Shown in pieces: positions 6,878 through 13,536 of a stretch of 14,508 nucleotides of DNA (position 1 is the first letter of the stretch; each line of letters begins with the position of its first letter). Under the pieces are notes generated by a model. The model made no database searches, was not told the origin of the DNA, and worked only from the letters and a program-made list of their open reading frames with translations. The DNA lies in contig CAYPOY010000112.1 in NCBI GenBank assembly GCA_964412395.1, positions 1-14,508 of the forward strand, written 5' to 3'. Source of the stretch: CAYPOY01 sp964412395. Lineage in GTDB: Bacteria; Chloroflexota; Anaerolineae; B4-G1. The translations under genes were made by a program, and so were the position numbers.

Positions 6878-7305
6878 AAGTGAATCCAGATTTCATAAAA
6901 GGGGGCTACTTCGAGACGAAGAACGGCAAACGGGTAGTCCGGGCCGACCTGATGACTGAGCACGCCCAGGCCTACGGTGAACACTTCGCCAGCCGCGACC
7001 GCAGAGTCCAGGTCTCCAGCAACCAGTTGCGCGCCTTCTACGGCGACGTTAAGGCGCTGGAGAAGAAGATTGCTCAGGGGGGCGAAGGAGCCTTTGAGCG
7101 CTTTTACTATCTGGTCAAGATGCTCAAGTCCAAGGCATCTTACGTCCAGGGCAAGCGGAGCGGCGGTCGAGTCTCTGAGGCCTTTCGGGACTATATCCAC
7201 AAGTGCGTGGACGCGATTGAAACGGAGGAAGACTTCAAGGCGTTTCTCAAGTTCTTCGAAAGCACAGTCGGCTTCTACTACGGGGCCGGAGGGGAGCGGA
7301 TCTAA
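6874..7305 (+). CDS. csm2: Csm2, small subunit of type III-A complex
   Basis: A 143-aa mostly helical protein. Several Csm2 small subunits line the Cas10 side of the crRNA-target duplex; Csm2 has no catalytic role. Family traits include the QLRAFYGDVKALEKKI segment (~residues 49-64), the helix ERFYYLVKMLKSKASY, and the C-terminal FKAFLKFFESTVGFYYG. ATG 6874 overlaps the cas10 stop by four bases, with AAAGGAG at 6858-6864. The TAA stop overlaps the csm3 ATG (TAATG), so cas10, csm2 and csm3 are translationally coupled. Csm2 rather than Cmr5 shows the subtype is III-A. Confidence 0.92.
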   Translation: MKVNPDFIKGGYFETKNGKRVVRADLMTEHAQAYGEHFASRDRRVQVSSNQLRAFYGDVKALEKKIAQGGEGAFERFYYLVKMLKSKASYVQGKRSGGRVSEAFRDYIHKCVDAIETEEDFKAFLKFFESTVGFYYGAGGERI

Positions 7306-8072
7306 TGAGCGAGAAAATGCAACTCAAAGACTACCTGACGCTGCGCGGCACGCTCCACTGCGTGACCGGATTGCGCATCGGCGGCGCGGCCGAGATGATC
7401 GAGATCGGTGGGCTGGACAATCCCATCATCAAGCACCCGCTGACCGGGCTGCCCTACGTGCCAGGCTCGTCCCTCAAGGGCAAGATGCGGTCGCTCCTAG
7501 AACTGCGGTTAGACAAGATTGACCCCCGCCCCGAGGTGGACGGTCGCCGGAACCGCGACTATGGCGAGGTGCACCGGCCCGGTGGTCACGGTTGCGAGGG
7601 GCCAAACTGCCCCATCTGCCGCATCTTCGGCTCCAACGCTGGCGAGGGTAAGGTCGGGCCTGCCCGGCTCATTGTGCGCGACGCTTACCTGACCGACGAG
7701 TGGAAGGACAAGATCCAGAAGCGACTGAAGGAGGGAGAGCCGGTCACCGAGATTAAGTACGAGAACACCATCAACCGCATCACGGCGATGGCCAACCCGC
7801 GCCAGATGGAGCGTGTACCCGCCGGGGTCGAGTTCACCTTCGAGATCGGCTACCGCGTCTTCGACACCGGTGACGGCGGCAGCAAAGACCGAGAACTGTT
7901 CAAGCACGTGATCGAGGGGCTGCAACTCGTCACTGCCGACACGCTTGGCGGCTCTGGCAGCCGGGGCTACGGCAAGGTTGCTTTCAAGAAACTATCGCTG
8001 ACCGATTTGAAGGGAGAATCCTTCTTCAAAGACACGGACCTTGACGGCCTGCGCGGCTTTGAGCTGCCGTGA
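7305..8072 (+). CDS. csm3: Csm3, backbone RAMP and target-RNA nuclease
   Basis: A 255-aa Cas7-family backbone subunit that cuts target RNA at 6-nt steps. The start segment HCVTGLRIGGAAEMIEIGG is followed by LDNP with D38, which aligns with the catalytic Asp of characterised Csm3 proteins (D33 in Streptococcus thermophilus). Target-RNA cutting should therefore be active. LPYVPGSSLKGKMR (49-62) is the family RNA-binding signature. A Zn-type cluster H95/C97/C102/C105 precedes RIFGS. The glycine-rich loop LGGSGSRGYGKV lies near residue 217. The length is slightly above that of the streptococcal protein. The gene overlaps csm2 at its start and is followed by a 123-base gap, the only sizeable break among the core csm genes apart from the embedded gene. 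Confidence 0.97.
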   Translation: MSEKMQLKDYLTLRGTLHCVTGLRIGGAAEMIEIGGLDNPIIKHPLTGLPYVPGSSLKGKMRSLLELRLDKIDPRPEVDGRRNRDYGEVHRPGGHGCEGPNCPICRIFGSNAGEGKVGPARLIVRDAYLTDEWKDKIQKRLKEGEPVTEIKYENTINRITAMANPRQMERVPAGVEFTFEIGYRVFDTGDGGSKDRELFKHVIEGLQLVTADTLGGSGSRGYGKVAFKKLSLTDLKGESFFKDTDLDGLRGFELP

Positions 8073-8091
8073 TCTCATATGATCAATCTGT

Positions 8092-8164
8092 CGCCGCCTG
8101 TCGCCTGTCTATGGCGGCGCGGTTCCTGGCGCTCGCCTCAGCCTGAAGAGCCGGGGCTGGCGAG
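8092..8164 (+). other. csm3-csm4 intergenic gap with two GC-rich hairpins
   Basis: Two inverted repeats lie between the csm3 stop and the csm4 start. CGCCGCC (8092-8098) pairs with GGCGGCG (8113-8119). CTCGCC..AGCC (8132-8143, with a two-base bulge) pairs with GGCTGGCGAG (8155-8164). No T-run follows either, and no ORF is present. The other core genes overlap or abut, so these may be an RNA-processing, pausing or stoichiometry element. Confidence 0.35.
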
Positions 8165-8195
8165 GTTCCCGGTATCCTGAAACGAGGGCGTACAT

Positions 8196-9254
8196 ATGAT
8201 GAAAACCTACAAACTGACCATCCGTCCCCTCTCCTCGTTCCGCACGCCGCTCCAGTCCGATACCATCTTCGGCCACCTCCTGTGGGCGCTGCGCTACACC
8301 CAGGGTGAGGCAGAGTTGCTCGAGTTCCTGGGCCGCTATCGGACGGGCGAGCCGCCGCCGCTGCTCGTCTCTGCCGGTTTCCCTTCAGGTTGCCTGCCTG
8401 TCCCGGTGCTCAAGCCCAAGAAGAAGAAAAACGAGCAAGACGCAGAGAAACAAGACAACCGCAGCCCGGCCGACAAGGTTGTGGAGGAAATGTTGCACAA
8501 GGCACTGGAGGACGACCGGTACCTGCCCCTGGAACAGTGGCAGGAAATCGCCGGAAAGCTCTCCGTTGATGCGTTGAAAGCTGCCCGCCAGGAGGCAGGC
8601 GAGCAACTTCGCCAGTTGCGAAAGACAGAACGCAAGCACCATGTCACCCGCACGTCGGTGGACCGCATCACCGGCAGCGCGCGGGAAGGACGCCTTTTTG
8701 TTTCGGAGGAGACTTTCTATGGGCCGGAAAGACTCGGTGCTCCCCTTCCCACTTTCGACGTCTGGCACAAACTGGATGATGGCGACGACCAACTCCTGGG
8801 CCAGGTAACCAAGTGGTGGCGTTGGGTCGAGCGTAACGGCTTCGGCAGACGCAAGTCGGCCGGGCACGGTGTGTTTCGCATCGAGGGCGACGGGTTAACC
8901 GAGGCGCGCGCGGAACTGCCCCAGGTGGCAAATCCCAACGGCTTCGTCACCCTCTCCGCATGGGTGCCCCGGCCGGGCGATCCCACCGACGTCACCTACC
9001 GCACCCGCGTCAAACGCGGCAAACTCGCCGAGACCCTGGCCCTCCCTAGCCCCTGGAAAAAGCCGCTCCTCATGCTAGAGCCGGGCGCTGTCGCCCGCCT
9101 GGACGCAAAAGACGGCCTGCGCGAGTGGTACGGCAGAATGGTTCACGATATGCACTGGGTGGGCGAGAGCGTCCCCGACCACCAGAAAGAAGCCGTGCAG
9201 AACGTCGTGCAGTACGGCTATGCCTTCCCGCTGGGTGTAAGAGTGTTGGCATAA
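8196..9254 (+). CDS. csm4: Csm4, crRNA 5'-tag-binding RAMP (Cas5-like)
   Basis: A 352-aa protein. Csm4 caps the 5'-tag end of the crRNA and contacts Cas10. The N-terminus YKLTIRPLSSFRTPLQSDTIFGHLLWAL (read across residues 5-32) has the typical RAMP strand followed by SDTIFGH. A Lys/Glu-rich, probably disordered insertion begins near residue 73 (KPKKKKNEQDAEKQ). TRTSVDRITG...EGRLFVSEETFY (~152-176) is characteristic of Csm4. The glycine-rich loop GFGRRKSAGHGVF occupies 215-227. ATG 8196 is followed directly by a second ATG (8199); GAGGG at 8184-8188 is the likely ribosome site. The 59-base spacer after its stop leads to the embedded foreign gene rather than to csm5. Confidence 0.93.
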   Translation: MMKTYKLTIRPLSSFRTPLQSDTIFGHLLWALRYTQGEAELLEFLGRYRTGEPPPLLVSAGFPSGCLPVPVLKPKKKKNEQDAEKQDNRSPADKVVEEMLHKALEDDRYLPLEQWQEIAGKLSVDALKAARQEAGEQLRQLRKTERKHHVTRTSVDRITGSAREGRLFVSEETFYGPERLGAPLPTFDVWHKLDDGDDQLLGQVTKWWRWVERNGFGRRKSAGHGVFRIEGDGLTEARAELPQVANPNGFVTLSAWVPRPGDPTDVTYRTRVKRGKLAETLALPSPWKKPLLMLEPGAVARLDAKDGLREWYGRMVHDMHWVGESVPDHQKEAVQNVVQYGYAFPLGVRVLA

Positions 9255-9313
9255 GAGTATTTGTATGATGAGTACAGTGTAGGCATTTCAAGAGGCAAAA
9301 GGAAAGCCACAAG

Positions 9314-10948
9314 TTGGATGAGGGGACCCGCGCGACGTTAAGTGACAGAAAAAGCCGAGGGGGTGTTATCGGGGGGAAAGGGTATGGTTTCCAGGCCGCC
9401 TACATCGCCAGCCGGATACCTGTCTGGCTCGCCGATGCAGACTTCGTGCAGTTCCTACAGGAGGGTGCATGCGATGTAGATGTGCGGTTCGACCGGGACA
9501 GTGGCAAAGAGATCTGGTGCGTGCAGGTCAAGAATCACGAAGTCAAAGTAGCTGAAGCCCGCCAAGTGCTTGCCCGATTTCAGGAAGTGGACGCAGGTTC
9601 GCCTGGCACATATGTTCGCTTCACGCTAGCCTGCCCAGGCCTGAACAAGCAGATGAGGCAATTGCGCGCTGCTGTTAAGGAATTGCGGGATGTGGATTCC
9701 TTCTTCCGAGCGGACAAAGACGCTATTCTGGATAACGCGCAGACTGACCTGAAGGGCCTGGTACAACAGCTTCAACTGCCAGTGGACGTGGACTTCCTGG
9801 TGGGCAAGGTACGATTCGACACCGATCTGGCTGGGCTAACCAACGATGACAACCTGCGTGATCTCTTTGTGGGACGTCTGCTGAGATTGAACGCTTGGAC
9901 TGGGTCAACAGCAGAGGGAGCGACCCGTGCCTATGAGAAGTTGGCACTAATTGCTCACCAGGCAATTAGGAAAGCATACTCATGGGACCAAGTGGAAACA
10001 ATCATCGGGGAAGCAGTAAGTGAGGATCCTGAACCTTTACCACCGGAGCATGACGACTTCGCGACAAGTGTTTGCAGCGTGATATCTGATCTCGGATCGG
10101 AACTTGATTTGGATACGGCCTTCCATCTCACGAAGACTATTCTAGACGACTCTCCTCTGCCAGTAGAGGAAATCTGGGACAGCTGTCGGGGCAAGTTATC
10201 GAGCAAAGAAACCTCTCTAGAAACTCTGCGCTTCAAAGCGAGAGTCGAGTCCTACTGGGGTATGAGCTATGCAATAGAAGCTCTGGAAGATCTTGTAGAA
10301 ACATACGGGGACAAGCCCGAAGTATTAGAAGAGGCAGCTTCTTGGCGTCTCACACTCGCCCCAGACGTCGCGGATCGCGCATACGATGAAGAAAGGCCAG
10401 GGATCAAAGCCGGGTTCGACGAGGCTGACGAGCATCTGCGCTCATTGTACAGGACGAGATCTAGATATGGGAAGAAGGAAATAAAACAAGCTCAACTCAG
10501 GTTCAATCGTGCTGAGTCTAGACTGCGCAAGTTGAGGACCGAATACTATCTTGAAGAGATTAGCAAGGCCTTGGAGTGGGTGGAATCCGCGCTACAACTC
10601 GATCCGGACGATTTGTCACTTCGCAAACTGAAGATAAAGATTCGGAGGAAAGTTATACAAACCAAGATGGAGAGTGAGATCATTATCGTGGATAGAGTTA
10701 TGTTACGAGATAGGATAAAAAAGCACTTTGCAGAAACCGACATACGCGACATATGCTTCGAATTGGACGTGGAATACGATAGCTTACGAGGTGAGAGAAA
10801 GAAGGCTAGAGAGTTGGTCTTGTACTTCTCTCAACGTAAACGCCTCTGTGAATTGGTGGAAGTATGCTCTAGGCTGCGTCCAGACATCACTTGGTGGACA
10901 TATCCAAAGTCAAGAAGCTATTTATGCTCGTCGAGACGTGCTAACTAA
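9314..10948 (+). CDS. Putative accessory effector: DUF4297/Cap4-like nuclease with C-terminal EAD
   Basis: A 544-aa protein that is not a known Csm component. The N-terminus has GGKGYGFQAAYIA (20-32), then E50, D54-V-D56 and VQVK (Q71, K73). This is the E/D...QxK layout of PD-(D/E)xK nucleases of the DUF4297/Cap4 type. Residues ~90-240 (PGTYVRFTLACPGLN onward) resemble the rest of that module. The middle (~300-460) is helical, partly coiled-coil or TPR-like. Residues 463-527 (RDICFELDVEYDSL, KKARELVLYF, RPDITW) match an effector-associated domain (EAD), a small adaptor used in conflict systems. I see no CARF, SAVED or NTPase motif. The TTG start follows AAAAGGA (9297-9303); stops at 9266 and 9269 exclude earlier starts. 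Base composition is visibly more AT-rich than the flanks, suggesting transfer. Its neighbours are intact csm4 and csm5, and the nuclease role is inferred. Confidence 0.8.
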   Translation: MDEGTRATLSDRKSRGGVIGGKGYGFQAAYIASRIPVWLADADFVQFLQEGACDVDVRFDRDSGKEIWCVQVKNHEVKVAEARQVLARFQEVDAGSPGTYVRFTLACPGLNKQMRQLRAAVKELRDVDSFFRADKDAILDNAQTDLKGLVQQLQLPVDVDFLVGKVRFDTDLAGLTNDDNLRDLFVGRLLRLNAWTGSTAEGATRAYEKLALIAHQAIRKAYSWDQVETIIGEAVSEDPEPLPPEHDDFATSVCSVISDLGSELDLDTAFHLTKTILDDSPLPVEEIWDSCRGKLSSKETSLETLRFKARVESYWGMSYAIEALEDLVETYGDKPEVLEEAASWRLTLAPDVADRAYDEERPGIKAGFDEADEHLRSLYRTRSRYGKKEIKQAQLRFNRAESRLRKLRTEYYLEEISKALEWVESALQLDPDDLSLRKLKIKIRRKVIQTKMESEIIIVDRVMLRDRIKKHFAETDIRDICFELDVEYDSLRGERKKARELVLYFSQRKRLCELVEVCSRLRPDITWWTYPKSRSYLCSSRRAN

Positions 10949-10975
10949 ACACACCATTTTTGAGGATACACTTCT

Positions 10976-12304
10976 ATGTCATACTATAGTTTCCAACTAA
11001 CCCCGCTCACCCCCATCCACGTCGGCACGGGGGAGAGCCTGGAACCCTTCGAGTACGTCGTCGCCGGCGACACCCTCTATCGCTTCACCCTCGACGACTT
11101 CCTGCTGGCGCTGAACCGCGATGACCAGGCCCGCTTCGTCGAGGTGGTCGAGCGCAGCATCCCTGCCACCCGCCGTTTCGTCGCCGACCACGTAGACGTG
11201 GCCGTGCGCATCGCCCGCTTCACTGCCACTGTCTCCCCCGCTGCCCGCGCCCTCTACGACGGGCGTATGGAAGGCGGCGCGGCCCACCCCGAGGTCAACG
11301 CCTGCATCCGCACCGGCGACCTTCCCTACGTCCCCGGCTCCTCGCTCAAGGGCGCGCTCCGCACCGCGCTGCTCTATCACGCGATGGACAAGGACAACCC
11401 CGCCCGCGACGCCCGCCATCTGGAGCAGGCCGTCTTTGGCTTCCGCACCATCCAGCAGGACCCCTTCCGCGCCTTCAAGCTGGGCGACGGCGGCCCACTG
11501 GAGACTCGCACCCACGTGCGGGCAGTGGCCGTCAACACCCGGCGGTCTGGACGGTGGGATGAGGACGTGGCCGTGCTGGTGGAGACGGTTCCGGGCGCGG
11601 TGTCGGATAGTGTGGAGGAAGCTTCCCGGCACCCCGTCACCTTCGACGCCGACTTCTACCGCTACCACAAGAGAGCTTTCCCACTCAGCCCTGGCGTGGT
11701 ATTGACCGCCTGTCGCGATTTCTACGGCAGACACCTGTCCGAAGAGCGGGACTACACCAGGGGCCTGCCGCAGACCGCGACCGCCTACGACGCGCTGGCC
11801 GCTTGTGCCGAGAGCCTGCCCGACCACGCCTGCCTCGTGCGGCTGGCCTGGGGCAGCGGGCGCGACGCCACCACCGTCGCCTACGGCCTGCGTGACTCCC
11901 GCACGCCGACCTCGCGCCGCCTCACCGCCGATGGCTTCCCCCTCGGCTGGGCCGAGCTTGCCATCTTCGATACCCAGGGGCAACCTGTCGCAGTGGAAGA
12001 AATCACTCCCACCGTGATTGCGCCACCCGAGCGAGCGCCACGGGACGCCCGCCCCCGCAGCCTGCACGACCTGCGGGAAGGGATGGTGCTGGAGGGAACT
12101 GTCCGGCGCACCGTCAACTACGGCGCGTTCGTGGACATTGGCGTTCGACGGGATGGATTGATCCACATCTCCAAACTGGCGGATCACTTCGTGGAGCGGG
12201 TGGAGGAGATTGTGCAATCCGGCGACCGCGTGCGCGTCCGAGTTCTCGATGTGGACGTGGAACAGCGCCGCATCAGCCTGAAACTGGTGGAGGTGATTGG
12301 CTGA
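10976..12304 (+). CDS. csm5: Csm5 RAMP fused to a C-terminal S1 RNA-binding domain
   Basis: A 442-aa protein. Csm5 is the RAMP subunit at the crRNA 3' end and helps crRNA maturation. The N-terminus LTPLTPIHVGTGESLEPFEYVV and the segment YVPGSSLKGALR (118-129) are typical of Csm5. Residues 366-442 form an S1 (OB-fold) RNA-binding domain: LREGMVLEGTV, then NYGAFVDIGV, GLIHISKL, GDRVRVRVLDVD and RRISLKL. Every signature block of the S1 fold is present and in frame, reached through a proline-rich linker near residue 350. Typical Csm5 proteins end around 350-400 residues without this module. ATG 10976 has GAGG at 10962-10965. The TGA abuts the cas6 ATG with no gap. A sequencing artefact is unlikely because the frame is uninterrupted and cas6 follows immediately. 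Confidence 0.9.
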   Translation: MSYYSFQLTPLTPIHVGTGESLEPFEYVVAGDTLYRFTLDDFLLALNRDDQARFVEVVERSIPATRRFVADHVDVAVRIARFTATVSPAARALYDGRMEGGAAHPEVNACIRTGDLPYVPGSSLKGALRTALLYHAMDKDNPARDARHLEQAVFGFRTIQQDPFRAFKLGDGGPLETRTHVRAVAVNTRRSGRWDEDVAVLVETVPGAVSDSVEEASRHPVTFDADFYRYHKRAFPLSPGVVLTACRDFYGRHLSEERDYTRGLPQTATAYDALAACAESLPDHACLVRLAWGSGRDATTVAYGLRDSRTPTSRRLTADGFPLGWAELAIFDTQGQPVAVEEITPTVIAPPERAPRDARPRSLHDLREGMVLEGTVRRTVNYGAFVDIGVRRDGLIHISKLADHFVERVEEIVQSGDRVRVRVLDVDVEQRRISLKLVEVIG

Positions 12305-13282
12305 ATGGACGACGCGATCCGCCTCCCCGACGTCCGCATCGCCCGCTACCACTTCACGCTCAACCTGCTGGAGCCGGTGCACCTGCCCCCATATAAGGGG
12401 AGCGCCCTGCGCGGCGGGTTTGGCCACACCCTCAAGCGGCTGGTCTGCTACAACCCTGCCGACTGCCGTGAGCGGTGCCGCCTGGGCAACGACTGCGTCT
12501 ATGGTTACCTCTTCGAGACCGCGCCCCCGGAGGACGCCGAGGTCCTGCGCAACTTCACCGGCGTCGCGCGGCCCTTCGTCATCGAACCGCCGCTCGACCG
12601 GCGGGAGACCTTCGAGCCGGGGGAGCATCTCGACTTCCACGTAGTGTTGATCGGGCGCGGCATTGACTACCTGCCCTACTTCGTGCTCGTCTTCCAGCAA
12701 CTGGGAGACGCCGGGCTGGGGCGCACGCGGGGCCGGTTCACGCTGGAGAACGTGACGGCTCTGGGGATGGGAAGCGGGGAGGAAGAGACCGTCTTCGACG
12801 TGTCGGATGGGATGATCCATAACCGCGATCTGAGCGCCGGACTGGCGGAGTGGGAAGCGTTGGCCGCCACGCTGCCTACCAACTGCCTCACCGTAGAGTT
12901 CCTCACCCCTACCCGGCTCAAGCACAAAGGCCAATGGGTGCGAAACGGCCCACCCTTCCACATCTTAGTCAAGGCACTCCTGGGACGCATCTCCTCCCTG
13001 TCCTACTTCCACTGCGGCGAGCGATGGGAGACCGACTTTCGCGGCTGGATCGACCGGGCGCAAGACGTGCGGCTGGTCGGTTCGGGGACCGGCTGGGTGG
13101 ACTGGGAGCGATACTCCGGGCGACAGAAACAACGCGTGCGGATGGGCGGGCTGGTCGGTCGTGTCACCTACGAGGGAAACCTACGCGACTATTTGCCCCT
13201 GCTGGCGTTGGGAGAGTTGATCCACGTGGGCAAAGGAACAGTGTTCGGCAATGGTCAAATTAGAGTGGAGAGCAAGGAGTAG
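12305..13282 (+). CDS. cas6: Cas6-family pre-crRNA processing endoribonuclease
   Basis: A 325-aa protein that cuts the array transcript within each repeat. The N-terminal block YHFTLNLLEPVHLPPYKGSALRGGFG (read across 15-40) is the type III-associated Cas6 signature. C48, C54, C58 and C64 follow, spaced as a metal-binding cluster, then YGYLFETAPP. A second RAMP-like half holds LTVEFLTPTRLKHKGQ, where family members bind RNA. The C-terminal glycine-rich loop is LIHVGKGTVFGNG. Known Cas6 active sites vary, so I cannot name the catalytic residue with confidence. The gene abuts csm5, and the array leader begins right after its stop. Repeat geometry supports its role: the hairpin ends exactly eight bases before the repeat end. 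Confidence 0.93.
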   Translation: MDDAIRLPDVRIARYHFTLNLLEPVHLPPYKGSALRGGFGHTLKRLVCYNPADCRERCRLGNDCVYGYLFETAPPEDAEVLRNFTGVARPFVIEPPLDRRETFEPGEHLDFHVVLIGRGIDYLPYFVLVFQQLGDAGLGRTRGRFTLENVTALGMGSGEEETVFDVSDGMIHNRDLSAGLAEWEALAATLPTNCLTVEFLTPTRLKHKGQWVRNGPPFHILVKALLGRISSLSYFHCGERWETDFRGWIDRAQDVRLVGSGTGWVDWERYSGRQKQRVRMGGLVGRVTYEGNLRDYLPLLALGELIHVGKGTVFGNGQIRVESKE

Positions 13283-13320
13283 CAAGATGTCACCTCAGCC
13301 TCTCTTGCTTCCTACTCCTT
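13274..13320 (+). repeat. Inverted repeat spanning the cas6 stop codon
   Basis: AAGGAGTA (13274-13281) and GCAAGA (13282-13287) pair with TCTTGC (13303-13308) and TACTCCTT (13313-13320). That gives 14 bp with a four-base bulge (TTCC) on the 3' side. The stem includes the cas6 TAG. No T-run follows. It may end or stabilise the cas operon transcript, or insulate it from the array. Confidence 0.45.
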
Positions 13321-13346
13321 ACAGATTTGCCCCAGTGCCGGAAACG

Positions 13347-13386
13347 GCGATTTCGGGCGATTTCGGGCGATCTGGAGCGATTTCGG
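13347..13386 (+). repeat. Leader 10-bp-phased repeats, block 1
   Basis: Four tandem 10-bp units start with GCGA at 13347, 13357, 13367 and 13377: GCGATTTCGG twice, GCGATCTGGA, then GCGATTTCGG again. One unit per helical turn would place every motif on the same DNA face. This could suit cooperative protein binding or DNA bending during spacer acquisition or array transcription. Confidence 0.8.
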
Positions 13387-13479
13387 GGTTTTGGAGAGCC
13401 CTGGAGAGGGGCGGAAGAGGGCAAAAATGTCGAAAAAACTCGACCTTTTGGACGACCCACGGGAGTCCCGCAAGCGGAC

Positions 13480-13519
13480 GCGAAATGGAGCGATCTGGGG
13501 CGATTTCGTGCGAAAAACA
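13480..13519 (+). repeat. Leader 10-bp-phased repeats, block 2
   Basis: A second run of GCGA starts occurs at 13480, 13490, 13500 and 13510, again exactly 10 bp apart, with more diverged unit bodies (GCGAAATGGA, GCGATCTGGG, GCGATTTCGT, GCGAAAAACA). It ends 17 bp before the first repeat. Its middle units match those of block 1, so the two are likely related. Confidence 0.65.
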
Positions 13520-13536
13520 TAGTGGGGCAAACGGGG

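Larger units (their letters stand above)
13283..13536 (+). promoter_or_regulatory. CRISPR leader
   Basis: This 254-base non-coding stretch lies between the cas6 stop and the first repeat, on the side opposite the crRNA-tag end of the array, where a leader is expected. It contains two blocks of GCGA motifs at exact 10-bp spacing (listed separately) and two small inverted repeats, GTCGA/TCGAC (13429-13444) and CGGGA-G-TCCCG (13460-13470). No strong promoter was found; CATAGT at 13518-13523 is a weak -10 candidate without a -35. ORFs across it lack ribosome sites and recognisable products. Confidence 0.75.

Noticed and set aside
10728..11000. Small + strand ORF bridging the end of the embedded gene and the csm5 start
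   Set aside because: It is an alternate-frame shadow of the EAD-encoding region without a ribosome site or family features.
10997..12961. A 654-aa open frame on the - strand
   Set aside because: It lies antisense to csm5 and cas6, both with clear family motifs; long antisense frames are expected in GC-rich coding DNA.
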